A stretch of 64,000 nucleotides of DNA from Narthecium ossifragum (Eukaryota; Streptophyta; Magnoliopsida; Dioscoreales; Nartheciaceae), in assembly GCA_963920575.1 (NCBI GenBank), contig OY986969.1, positions 24,405,434 through 24,469,433 on the forward strand. The letters are read 5' to 3'. Position numbers and translations under genes: made by a program. The notes below the pieces were generated by a model, which saw only the letters and a list, made by a program, of their open reading frames with translations, was not told the DNA's origin and searched no databases. Position 1 is the first letter of the stretch; every line of letters begins with the position of its first letter. Below are positions 38,014-49,302 of this stretch, piece after piece.

Positions 38014-39241
38014 ATGCCTCGTACCAAGAATGTTGGTCCTCCTTCACCTGAGGAACCAAGTGCACCTGGGAAACGGAAGAAGGCAGTCTCAAAGAAGCCA
38101 TCCGGAGCAAAGAAAGCCAAAGGAGCTCAAGGAGGTTCTTCATCCAATCCTCAACCTACCCCCTCCTACGACGACTACTTCTTTCTGGATATGCAGAGGT
38201 ATAAAACCTGGCCTGATTTTAAGGATAAGTTCGTAGTCTCGGGTAGAGCTTTACAACTGCCTTTAAACAAAAAACACGTAGTAGAGCAATACTTCACTGA
38301 TATGGGATGGGAAAAATTCCTAGAAATGCCTCAATACATCTATCCTGAAATGATTAGGTATTTTTATTGCAATATGAGTGAGGATATAGATGATGAGGGA
38401 TATGTAGCCATTACTAGCTATGTCTATGGTAATGAAATCAAAATTACCATAGAATGGTTGAATGAGCTACTTAATGCACCTAATTCAGGAGAGTGCATTT
38501 ACTTCACTTTCCATGAGGATCTAAATAGAGCTGATCATGATAAACTAGGGAGAAAGGCAATCCTCAAGCCTCTACTAGTTGAGAAAATACCTATAGAACT
38601 AAATAGCCTCAACCAATAATTTAGGGAGCTTGCCCACTTCCTAGGAACAAACCTATTTCCCAAGCTTGGCCATCATGATAATCTGAAACCTATCCATGCC
38701 TATGTTCTTTCTTGCATGGTTAGGAGAAAACCTCTTAACCTAGGCTATCTAATTATCAAGGAAATGCTAAATCTAAATGCTAGGCAATCACTTCCTTTTG
38801 GGGGCTCCTTACAAACATTTTCCAAGCCCTCACCCTAAACATAGCCGAGGATGAACGCAAACCCCTTTCCCAACCCTTCAACAAATCCACCTACAAGAGG
38901 ATGAAGGCCGCCAAACGAGCTTTAGGCCTCGGTTGGCCTCAGCTCAGTGCCGATGAGGATGATGAGCCTCAAGAAGAGCATGGAGAAGAAAATATAGGGG
39001 GAGAGCCTTTGCTTGAAGAACATCAGGGAGAAGCCTCTAGTAGCCGAGTTCGTCGAACCACGGCACAAAGGCTTGATGATCTTGAAGATAGAATGGGGAG
39101 AATGGAAATGAGTCTAGAAGACATCAAGACTTCCCAAGCAAACATCACCGGAGATCAAGCCAAAGTGTCTCAGCAACTTGATGAGATCTTCACCTACATC
39201 AAGACTGAATTTCCACCTAGCACTCCTTCAGAAAGCCTCTA
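38014..39241 (+). pseudogene. Third ORF of the Copia element (envelope-like position), broken
   Basis: Starts MPRTKNVGPPSPEEPSAPGK with a Lys/Pro/Ser-rich basic head. A globular part with aromatic residues follows (YDDYFFLDMQRYKTWPDF). It stops at TAA 38617-38619, continues in another frame (LGTNLFPKLGHHDNLKPIHA) and ends in a third piece 38901-39241. That last piece has an acidic stretch and a heptad-like helix (DDLEDRMGRMEMSLEDIK), probably coiled coil. The position between pol and the 3' LTR is where SIRE-type elements hold the so-called env-like ORF. The sequence resembles the widespread putative plant transposon protein domain. No signal peptide or clear membrane segment was seen, so a true envelope role is not supported. 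Confidence 0.7.
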
Positions 39242-39753
39242 GTGATTGATCCTAATCCTCCTTACCTCTTTTTGATAATGCCAAAGGGGGAGAAAAGGTG
39301 TGGTGTGATGAATGTCAAAGCCCTACATTTCTACATTTCTTATTTTTGTATTTTGAAAAACTTTGTTTTGAATTGAAAGACTTGTAAGTTCCAAGTTTTC
39401 CAACTGATTTTGAATGGAAATATTGTATGGAAATGTTGGGATCTTTTGGAATGAAATGAAGTTGTGTTTGGATAATTGCTTGATGTATCAATACAATGTT
39501 ACTATGTTATAATTCAATATGAAATCACTTCATGAAAGCATAAATGTCATTATTGAAAAGAAGTGAACATGCTAAAATCCAAACCATTATGTCAACATAT
39601 CTTGAATGGAACTTTTAATATCATTTTAAAGATATATGACTTGTGTGCATCTTGAAAACTGACTTTAGAACATATTTTTTGAAAGAAAAGGATGCATTGA
39701 TTAAGGGGGAGTCAAAATATTTTATCATCACATTTAAAAGGATTGTCATCATC

Positions 39754-39766
39754 AAAAAGGGGGAGA
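39754..39766 (+). other. Polypurine tract
   Basis: AAAAAGGGGGAGA directly before the 3' LTR; primes plus-strand DNA synthesis in LTR elements. Confidence 0.9.
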
Positions 39767-39767
39767 T

Positions 39768-40941
39768 TGTTGATCCTAACCTTGTTTTGATGATGCCAAT
39801 ATACATTAAATGATAAAATATATGTTTAATATTTATTACCCCTTTAATTGGAGATATTAAATTCAATATTCAAGCTATTTTGTACTCACGGTCGAGGCAA
39901 GGATCGACCGTGGGAATGGGACGGTCGATCCATGGATCGACCGTGATGAATGGTTCATACATGGCTATATGCGTATTGACGCGACGGTCGATCGGTGCAT
40001 CGACCGTCGGAAGCGTTTTTTTTTTTTTGGCAGAGGCTCACGGACGATGCGACGGTCAATGTGGCGGTCGACCGTGGCGCATCAATGAAGAATGTGAAGA
40101 AGCGATGGTCGATCGGTGCATCGACCCTGAGAAGCATTTTTCTTCACAGAGACGGACGGTCGATGCGGCGGTCGATGCGGCGGTCGACCGTGGCTCAGAT
40201 ATGAAAAAAAGTCAAGGAGCGACGGTCGATCGGAGCATCGACCCTGGGAAGCGACTTTCTCAACAGAGGCTCACGGACGATGTGACGGTCGATGTCACGG
40301 TCGACCGTGAGAGCGACGGACGATGCGTGGATCGACCGTCGACCAAAGAGGCTGAGTTTTTTATACGTGACGGACGATGGACGGATCGACCGCCAGGAGC
40401 GCGCAGAGTAAAAAACTAGCCGTTGGAGAATTGCAGGGAGCCGTTGGGGCTTCTTGTTGAGCTGGTTGAAGCCCATCTATAAGTAGTCTCTTCATGTAAA
40501 CTTGCCACAACTTTAATCACTATTATTGAGATCATTTGAGCAAGTTCTAGGAAAGATTTCTACTTATTCTCCTTGAGCTAAAACCTTTGTAAACCTTCTT
40601 CAAGTGTGAAGAAGTATCTTGAGAGTTGTTCAACAGCAGTTGGCTGTGATTGTAAGGTCACCAAGCACCAGGAAGCTTGGGGAAAAGCTTGTAAGGGAGT
40701 TGCAAGTAGTGGAACCTCAAGGAGAGCTTTGAGAGAAGTGGACGTAGACCAAAAGTTGGGTCGAACCACTATAAATCGGTGTCATCTCTCTCTCCCTTCT
40801 TTCAGTTAATGCTTGCATGCTATTGTAGTTAAGTTTCATTGTGTTTACAAGCATTCTAGCTGTTAGATTCTTTTCTATCTGAATTTTCCATCAATCTAGT
40901 TTTTCAAAAAGAGTCCAATTCACCCCCCTCTTGGACCTTCA
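39768..40941 (+). repeat. 3' LTR
   Basis: About 98% like the 5' LTR by eye. The TATAAG box is at 40478-40483 and the 24-bp palindrome at 39921-39944. The T-run after GGAAGCG is longer than in the 5' copy. Confidence 0.95.
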
Positions 40942-41339
40942 CGTGCTTCTCCTCCTCCTCCTATGGCATCCGTGTTCTCCTCCTCCTCCTCCGGCATCCG
41001 CGCGCGTGCCTCCTCCTCCTCCTGCTGCATCCGTGTGCTTCTCCTCCTCCTCCTCCGGCATCCGCGGCTCCCTCCTCCGGCATCCGTGCACTCCGCCTCC
41101 ACGCGCTCCTCCTCCGCCGGCATCCGCGGCTACTCCTCCACGCGCTCCTCCTCCTCTGCCATTGGATTAGTGTTTCTAATTTGAAATTCTGTATTTTTTA
41201 TTTCAATTGGATGATTTTGTTTCTTCATTAGTATTCATATTTGAAATTCATTGTATTTTGGGATGAATTGGATGATACAATATATCATTCCTTGTAATTG
41301 GTCAAGTTTTGAATGGCTTTGTTGCCTAGTTTTTTATGT

Positions 41340-42115
41340 GCATAAGTATTGATGAATGTTCACTATCCACTATCCATCAATATTCACTATCCACTATCCA
41401 AGATTTGTTAGCTGTTGGCTTAGATTGATCGTAACACTATAGGTCTTACATGATACAAGACATCATCTCTGTATTGATTCAATGTGAAAAAGGTACACTC
41501 TATTGCATATACATTTCGTAAGTATGTATGAATATTCACTATCCGCTATCCATCAATATTCACTATCCACTATCCAGGATTTGTTAGATGTTGCCTTAGA
41601 TTGATCGTACCGCTATAGGTCTTACATGATACAAGACATCATCTCTATATTGATTCAATGTGAAAAAGGCACACTCTGTTGCATATACATTTCACAAGTA
41701 TGTGTGAATATTCACTATCCACTATTCATCAATATCCACTATCCAGGATTTGTTAGCTATTGATTTAGATTGATCGTAGCGCTATAGGTCTTACATGATA
41801 CAAGACATCATCTCTGTATTGATTCAATGTAGAAAAGGTACACTCTGTTGCATATACATTTCACAAGTATGTGTGAATATTAACTATCCACTATTCATCA
41901 ATATTCACTATCCACTATCCAGGATTTGTTAGCTATTGGTTTAGATTGATCGTAGCGCTATAGGTCTTACATGATACAAGACATCATCTCTGTGTTGATT
42001 CAATGCCTATCTTGTATCATGTAAGACCTATAGCGTTATGATCAACCAACAACTAACAAATCCTGGATAGTGGATAGTGAATATTGATGGATAGTGGATA
42101 GTGAATATCCATCAA
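41340..42115. repeat. Tandem repeat core of the fold-back element (~170-176-bp unit)
   Basis: GATTTGTTAG recurs at 41402, 41578, 41747 and 41923. Each unit carries TTCACTATCCACTATCC, ATAGGTCTTACATGATACAA and GTACACTCTGTTGCATATAC. A partial inverted unit (42005-42115) joins the right arm. Confidence 0.9.
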
Positions 42116-42304
42116 TACTTGTGCACATAAAAAACCAGGCAACAAAGTCATTCAAAACTTGACCAATTACAAGGAATGATATATTGTATCATCCAATTCA
42201 TCCCAAAATACAATGAATTCCAAATATGAATACTAATGAAGAAATAAAATCATATAATTGAAACTAAAAATACAGAATTTCAAATTAGAAACACTAATCC
42301 AATG

Positions 42305-42710
42305 ACAGAGGAGGAGGAGCACGCGGATGCCAGCGGAGGAGGAGCGTGCGGAGGCGGAGTGCACGGATGCCGGAGGAGGAGGAGGAGCGCGCGCGGATGC
42401 CGGAGGAGGAGGAGGAGAAGCACGCGGATGCAGCAGGAGGAGGAGGAGGCACGCGCGCGGATGTCGGAGGAGGAGGAGGAGAACGCGGATGCCGGAGGAG
42501 GAGGAGGAGAAGCACACGGATGCAGCATGAGGAGGAGGAGGAGGCGTGTGGATGCCGGAGGAGGACGAGGAGGAGCGTGCGGAGGAGGAGCCGGAGGAGG
42601 AGATCCGTGTGGATGCCGGAGGAGGAGGAGCGTGCAGAGGAGGAGCCGGAGGAGGAGATTTGCGTGGATACCGGAGGAGGAGGAGCCGCCGATGCCGGAG
42701 GAGGAGGAGA
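42305..42710. repeat. GGAGGAGGAGGA-CGCGGATGCC minisatellite, right arm
   Basis: Complement of the arrays at 30980-31240 and 40947-41160. Open frames on both strands (Glu/Arg/Ala or Ser/Pro runs) come from the repeat unit. Confidence 0.85.
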
Positions 42711-43057
42711 GGGACGAGAGGTCGCGGTCCGGGGAGGGAGGAAGAGAATGAGAGAAATTGGAAAATTAGAGGAATAGAAAGAGGGAGAGATTGGAAATTT
42801 GAAACCAACGCCCAATTTCTTGGATTCTCCCTCGCTTGGCATATCAGCATTTATGGTGGGTGGGTGGGGTGGGAGAACGTGGTGCTCCCTAATTGCACCA
42901 CGTGGTCAGGGCCTTGCAAGGCCCTTACAAGACCCTAGCCTCTAGCAAAATTATGAAAACCCTACGGATTCAATCGAGAACTTTTATATGAAACCTCATG
43001 AACGAAACCAAAGGCATATTTTAGTCCGGGTTATGTTCCCACATTTTGTTTTATCGA

Positions 43058-43303
43058 AGCTATTATACCAGTGACAATTCAACATTTGGAACTCAGATAA
43101 TACCAAAATTCTCAGAAAAATCATTGAAAAATCACACATAGCTATTATACCAGTGAGAATTCAACATTTGGAACTCAGATAATACCAAAATTCTCAGACA
43201 AATCAATGAAAAATCACACATAGCTATTATACCAGTGAGAATTCAACATTTGGAACTCAGATAATACCAAAATTCTCAGACAAATCATTGAAAAATCACA
43301 CAT
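43058..43303. repeat. Three 82-bp tandem repeats just upstream of SAL1
   Basis: AGCTATTATACCAGTGA starts units at 43058, 43140 and 43222, each running through TTTGGAACTCAGATAATACC and AAAAATCACACAT. They differ at only a few positions. They end 85 bp before the SAL1 start codon, so they lie in its core promoter or leader. Confidence 0.95.
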
Positions 43304-43387
43304 ACAACCATGTGATGTATGAGTTTATTTGCCATATATATATGTGGCAGTGTTTCTGTGTGCACTGTGCAGCCATATTAATCAATA

Positions 43388-46300
43388 ATGGCATCTTTCA
43401 GCTGTGCAGGCCCTCTGTTAAGTCCTCTGCTCTTCTTCTCATCCCCTGCCAAATCTAAATCCCTTCGTCTTATCTACTGTGTCTCTTCTGTTCATCTCTC
43501 CAGACCGCGTAGAGCTTCTTGGACGTCTGCTCCCATGGCGTCCTACGACCGCGAGCTCGCCGCCGCCAAGAAGGCGGCCTCCCTCGCCTCCCGCCTCTGC
43601 CGGGTGAGGGGTCTCCTCCTGAGCAAAAGCCACACCTTTTGGTGCCCTAAATCGCTTGGATTTGGCCATTCTTGATAGGGTTTCTTCGTTGCCATGTTGG
43701 GCTTTTGGGGCCTCTAGTTTGCAACATTGTGGATCTTTATTGGAGAAACCTCTATGTTTTCGTCCATATGCTCTGGATACCTTCTTTGATTTTAGCTCTG
43801 AATCTGATAAATGCTGTGTTACCTAGGAATGATTTTGTTTATGTTTTACCTGATGAGAAGAGGAACCTAATGTCGAATGGATGTGTGCGCTGTGTTGCTT
43901 ATTTTTCAGACTGTACAAAAGGCGATTTTGCAATCGGATGTACAATCAAAGTCGGATAAAACTCCTGTGACGGTAGCAGATTATGGTACGCCACGCAAAT
44001 TCTTGGTCATTTTTGTTTGGCTTTTTTTTTTTTTTGGTCCTGAAAGTTTGATCTAGTCCTTCATGTTGGTAATATTGGGTTTGTATTAGAATTCTAGATG
44101 TTGCGATCAATGTGTACGTTTTTTCCTGAACAACTTGCTAAGTTGTGCTTTTTCATTGCTGCATGAGGAACTGGGCTGCAGTATTTCCATTAGTGCTTTG
44201 ATTGCACAGAAAGATGCATGAGTTAAAGGAACTAGGTGTAGTTTCACTTCAACATTTTGCTGTCTTGCATGAGATCTGATAATGACCCACATCAATTTAG
44301 AAGCAACATTATCTACATTTGTTAAAGCTATTGTCAACATGATGGTTATTGGGTGCAGTTTGGAAATCCTAGCATCATAATCTAGGTTTATGCAACCTAT
44401 AAATAAGGGCACTGAGTGGTTTTATGCAATGTGGGAACCACGAAACAAAAGGAACACAAACTGTGGATATAAGATTACTGGTATCAATTATCAGTCTTAA
44501 CTGAGTTTCCTGGTTGGCAGTAGAAAGAAAGTTCATCCATACTTCACTTTTCAAAGCCTGCACTTCGCTTCTCGTCTCTATTATGCATATTACAAAAGCT
44601 CGTCTTAGTGTCTTTTTTATCGTTACAAACCCACCGAATCATGTACATTTGGCTCTTTCTCATCGTTTTATTCTAGGTACACTGGTTGCACTTGCTTCTG
44701 CCAATAAGTTATATAAACATCTATGCAATAAGGAGCTTTTGTGCTGATAAACATATAAGCCAAAAGCTCAATGTACAATTGGTTAATTGCTACTCTCTGT
44801 TCCGATAGTATCGCACTGCGATCATACACTTAAATCGGTATCAGAAACTGGATCTCTTAACTGTGTTCTCATCAATTGACCAATCAATGTACCCATAACA
44901 TTCTTTCTCTTCAACCTCAGGCTCCCAAGCACTGGTCAGCCTTGTCCTGAGGATGGAACTTCCTTCTGAACCCTTCTCACTTGTGGCTGAGGAGGTGTGA
45001 AGACCTGAATTCAGTTTTCCATGCGTCATTAGTATGTCACAATGGCTGACTGGAACTTATGCATCTGCAGGACTCAGAAGACATAAGGAACGATGGTGCT
45101 AAAGAAACTTTAAAGCGCATAACTGAGCTTGTCAATGACACTCTATCTGCTGATGGTTCCTATAATGTTTCACTATCCGAAGAAGATGTGCTTGTTGCAA
45201 TTGATAGTGGCAAATCTGACGGTGGCCCTAGTGGTCGTCATTGGGTATTGGACCCTATAGATGGCACTAAAGGGTTAGCATTTCAATTTGATTCTAGAGC
45301 TTTTTATGTTCATTTCTGCTACTTTTTAATGTTTGATATACAAAGTATTGTGGAGCACTTTCTAAATAACATCAAACTAATCATCCCTAAAACTAAAACA
45401 TGCCTAATTCATTAATGTATCAATTCAAGTTATGTAACACACATGTCCATAAGATGAAATGAATCAGTTATTCTTGGGAAAACACGAGAATCATGGCATG
45501 CTTTACATGCACAATTAAGGGAATGTGTATCTCTGGACTTGGATTTGGAACAATATAATCTAGGAATATCTACTCAATCTATTTTATACCACAAAAAAAA
45601 TGAAGTTTCTTTGCTGACATGAAGTCTGGCATCATGGTTATAGTCTATTTTGAGGCTTCATACTTCCCCATGTGAGTAAGTATAAGCTGTTATCTTGACT
45701 AGTCATAAATGAGCTCCAAAGTTGGTTAATTCAACCAAGATAGATTGGCTTTGGACTTTAATTGCATCCAATTGTATACTGCCTTGAATTTGAATCCCAA
45801 GATTCAAATGCATCAGCTGCAAAGTTTAACAGAACTTCTACCTTGTCCAGTGACCTAATATGCAACAGTTCCTTGATGGATATTGATGCCGATTTATCAT
45901 ATTATGCCATTTGCCCTGGAATGTTTATAGATCCAGCCTGACTCTGGTCTTGTTGCACCCTGGCCTTGAAAAGACAGTAATATTCAATGGACCCAGTTTA
46001 CTCTACAATTTGGCTTGGTCCTGAAATCTTTGATCTCCACTATTAAATCAGTCAGGTCACTGGGTTGCATGTTTACTTCAATTCAAGATAGATTGGGAGA
46101 ATACATTCTCGTCTCCCTCATACTTTCTTCTCTGTTTTGGCACTCTGTTGTAGCTTTCTAAGAGGAGATCAGTATGCAATTGCATTAGGAATGCTTGACG
46201 ATGGAAAAGTTGTCTTGGGTGTTTTAGGCTGTCCAAATCTTCCTCTTGCATCAATTGCCGCAAATAACCACTCTTCAAAAGACCAAGTTGGCTGCCTTTT

Positions 46301-47101
46301 CTCAGCTACTATTGGTGCTGGAACATATATGCAATCGCTAGAGGGTTCCTCTCCTGTGAAGGTTCTTGTGCATCACTGATCCACCAATATACTTGTTGCT
46401 TAAGATGCATATTGCTTAACCAATCTCTTGGCCTTCTTTCAGGTAAATGTCAGCACGGTAGAAGATCCTGCTGATGCATCATTCTTCGAGTCTTTTGAAG
46501 CAGCACACTCCCAGCATGATTTGTCTAGCTCAATAGCACAGGTACAATAATAAGCATTTTCTAAATAATCCCATTGATATACGCAGCAGTCTTATACCGT
46601 TGCTGCTTATGTAAAGTAGAAACTTGGTGTCCGAGCACCACCGGTAAGAATTGATAGCCAGGCCAAATATGGTGCTTTGTCACGAGGAGATGGTGCTATA
46701 TACCTACGATTTCCACATCAAGGCTATCGTGAGAAGATCTGGGACCATGCAGCTGGGTCTATAGTGGTTACAGGTATGAACTAAAGAAATCACTGGTCAT
46801 GGATTTGGTCTATATCTATCTTCTCTATACTATCAGTATTGTTATGAGGTTCGAGAACAAATACCACATCATGGGTGCCAATATGCTTTCCTCCAAGTAC
46901 TGAAAGCTTCTTGGTTTTTATGTTTCCACAGAAGCTGGTGGCAGAGTGACTGATGCTGCAGGAAACGATTTGGATTTCTCAAAAGGGAGACACCTTGATC
47001 TGGACACAGGCATAATCGCCTCAACTAAGAAGCTGATGCCACTGCTCTTGAAAGCAGTACAAGATTCTCTGAGAGAAAGAGCTCAATCCCGTTCGCTTTA
47101 A
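43388..47101 (+). CDS. SAL1: 3'(2'),5'-bisphosphate nucleotidase / inositol polyphosphate 1-phosphatase (SAL1-like)
   Basis: Eight exons: 43388-43603, 43910-43985, 44921-44994, 45071-45273, 46154-46361, 46443-46541, 46620-46773, 46932-47101. They join in frame to 399 residues. The enzyme removes phosphate from PAP (to AMP) and some inositol phosphates, Mg-dependent and Li-sensitive. In plants it controls PAP retrograde signalling in chloroplasts and mitochondria. The metal-binding motifs of the inositol-phosphatase fold are present: VAEED (residues 119-123), DPIDGTKGF (183-191) and WDHAAGS (about 332-338). The Ser/Arg-rich first ~49 residues fit an organellar transit peptide. A second Met at 50 (MASYDRELAAAKK) matches the start of short SAL1 forms, so dual targeting by alternative starts is possible. 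Introns are GT-AG. Nothing is broken. Confidence 0.95.
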
Positions 47102-47640
47102 TTATTTTTTTGGCTTCTGTCAGCTGTTAGATCTGGCATTGGCTTGCTATTTTCCCATTGAAAGGTGGACCATATGTTCTTACCGCGAAAACTGTCATTT
47201 GTCATCAATGTTTCGGTAAAGATGTGCAGGCAGACACCTAAATATCCAGGGGTGCGTTTGTTTTTTTTTTAATAGAGTTGAGCGTGTAGACTAGAATTAT
47301 AAAAAGTTATCCGGTGTCGATTGGCCGTTGTTGAGACATTAATAAACAGCAAGTTTTTCTTGCCTTTCATGTCGACTTTGCTAATCAATTATGAATCGTA
47401 AAAAGTTTTCTTTTCACGTGTGGCGTGACTTTTCGTATGTGAATATTGAATTTAAGTAGTGGTTGAGACGACTATTGGAGAGAGGAAGGTTTGAACTCAA
47501 GATTACTCTGATATCATTTGAGACACTCTAACCATTCATCTTATAAGCTTTAAGTATTTGAAAAAAAAAGAGTTATTAGATATATAATTTAATATATGTG
47601 AAAATGAGTTTTAAAAAAAACATGGTCATATCATCTTGAG
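47102..47640. other. Spacer downstream of SAL1
   Basis: Contains the SAL1 3' UTR, a T-run and repeat-like DNA. No gene is supported. Confidence 0.5.
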
Positions 47641-47955
47641 AGAATTCAAGGTTGTCTGCATGCTGCATGTGCTGCATCATTAGAAGGGGGTGACTGCATG
47701 TACTGCATCATTAGAAGGGGAGGATAAATATGAGATCAAATAGGGCGTCTGCAGCAAATGTTAAAAATGGTCGGCTAGAAACACATGACCGGTAATGTAA
47801 GGTTCTAGGCTTCTAACCTTTGGGCTCGTCTCATAAAAAAAATGTTAAAAAAAAGGCTATTATGCATTAGCATTCCAAGCTTATTGAAAAGCAGGTTGTT
47901 GCTTACATTTTTATTGAGGTCCCCTATCTCTCTTTTTTCTTATAAGAGTAGGAAC

Positions 47956-49000
47956 TGTTGGAAATAGAGAGGAGATCATGAACTTGTTTTTACTAAGGTA
48001 ACAAGAATTCTTTACAACGAGAATAAGAAAAAACTAAATTTTATACACTTATCAGATAGGTGATAGAACTCCAAACAAAAGGGAAAACGCCGAAGAGGAG
48101 GAAGAAGGAAAGCCGATGTAGAACCGAAGCTTGATCGAGGCCAGTGTATCACATTGTGCCCTTAAGTTCGTATTACCCACCACCGAACTCCCAGGATACA
48201 ACGATCTCCTGCGCAAACGGAAGGAAGCCGGCATCTGATCGCCGTCAAGCTTTCGCTGGTACGGTACTCTCAAACTTCAAGACCCTCTAGTGAGTGATGT
48301 GCAAAATTGGATGCATGTAACTTTACTTCTAAATGGCTGGAATAGGTCCTATTTATAGGCTAAGGGAGGAAGCTGATCAGCCATCAGGGGAGATGAAAAT
48401 GCACGCCTAGTAAGCAAACAACAGCCAATTACAGACTGCCACATCATCCAGTCAAGGGTAACCAAGAGTCAGATTCCAATCAATTCCACTGGAATGGAAA
48501 CTGACTCAATCAATTCCACATAAGCCCAAGAGTCGTAACTGACTCAATCAGTTAATCTGAAGTCCAAGAGTCGGACTAGATCAATTCCCAAGAGATAACT
48601 GACTCAGCCCATTAATCATGGGCAACCCAAGAGTCAGATCTAATCAATTCATCTGAACCGTTTCGGAAATTGAAAAGTTCCAGTGAATTCGAGCTGACTC
48701 GACCAGCTCCACACTCCACACTCCACACACCACACACGGCGCACGAGCACGGCCGTGCCGGGCGGGCGGCGGCGGTGCGCCCGTGTGGGTGTTTCACCTT
48801 TAGTCCTCACATGTGTTCAAAGCCTAGAGGCTCAAAACACTACATAAACAAGTGAAAGATTTCTTCCACTTCCAATGTAGGACTAAACTACTCTACACAC
48901 GTGGACTCACCTCCATTTGGCTATTTGTTAATGGGCTCTTCCAAGACCCATTTGATTCAACCCATGCTTAGCCCAGCTTAATTGGGCTACAAATCCAAGA
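47956..49000. mobile_element. Solo LTR, 1,045 bp, GGAAC target duplication, with empty site in the paralogue
   Basis: Starts TGTTGGAAAT and ends ATCCAAGA, a near-complement of the usual TGTTGGA...TCCAACA ends. GGAAC lies on both sides (47951-47955, 49001-49005). The duplicate segment at 51707-51722 reads AGAGTAGGAACCTCCTT without any insert, an exact empty site. A TATTTATAGG box lies near 48350. Confidence 0.85.
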
Positions 49001-49280
49001 GGAACCTCATCCTTATATAGCTTGATTGTCTAATACAAGGTGAGGTGATCAGACTTGGTTTGATGATCTTCAAGTTGAATTGCAACTAAACAGGTACATC
49101 AATTGGCTAGTCTCCTGGATGTTTGGCAATCGTCTCACGCAGTGATTCCTCTTGTTCACATAAGTTGGAAGGAATCCAATCATAAACATCCGTCAACAAT
49201 TCGCTCAATCTCTGCAATCTGAATGGCCTGCAACATCTGCATATGGCTTTCGCTGGTTAGAATCATAAACAGATTGAACG

Positions 49281-49302
49281 GGGGGGGGAGGGGGGGGGGG
49301 GG
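49281..49302. repeat. G-homopolymer run
   Basis: About 22 bp of G with one A, inside the pseudogene between exon-9 and exon-8 relics. The functional copy lacks it. Confidence 0.9.

Larger units (their letters stand above)
31243..40941 (+). mobile_element. Copia retrotransposon, SIRE/Maximus-like, 9.7 kb, complete but defective
   Basis: Two LTRs (31243-32411 and 39768-40941), a primer-binding site, gag, pol in Copia order (PR-IN-RT-RNase H), an extra ORF after pol, a polypurine tract and an exact 5-bp target duplication CGTGC (31238-31242 and 40942-40946). Size, LTR length and a third ORF fit the SIRE/Maximus lineage. The LTRs differ at only about 20 positions by eye, mostly C/T or G/A, so the insertion is recent on a genome scale. 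Several key residues and frames are damaged, so this copy should not move by itself. Confidence 0.95.
30752..42950. mobile_element. Fold-back (long inverted repeat) element, split by a Copia insertion
   Basis: The left arm 30752-31242 plus 40942-41335 is the reverse complement of 42120-42950. The outer ends are AATTTTGCTAGAGGC at the left and GCCTCTAGCAAAATT at the right. The common arm order is CCACGTGGTGCAATTAGGGA, TAAATGCTGATATGCCAAGC, then TCCTCCTCCGGCATCCGCG minisatellites, ATTGGATTAGTGTTTC and GACCAATTACAAGGAATG. The middle (41340-42115) is a tandem repeat. Removing the Copia and one CGTGC restores a 2.5-kb stem-loop element. No transposase is visible, so it would be non-autonomous. The flanks (GGAAACCCC and GAAAACCCT) hint at a 7-9-bp duplication but are not exact. 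Confidence 0.75.

Noticed and set aside
32476..39241. Integrated pararetrovirus or true retrovirus
   Set aside because: Copia order (integrase before RT), Met-tRNA primer site and LTR structure; no membrane-type envelope or movement protein.
41340..42115. CRISPR-like direct repeats
   Set aside because: Units of about 175 bp without unique spacers in plant DNA; part of a transposable element.
42233..42938. Several overlapping frames of 80-205 codons
   Set aside because: Same minisatellite in inverse orientation; no domain, no splice logic.
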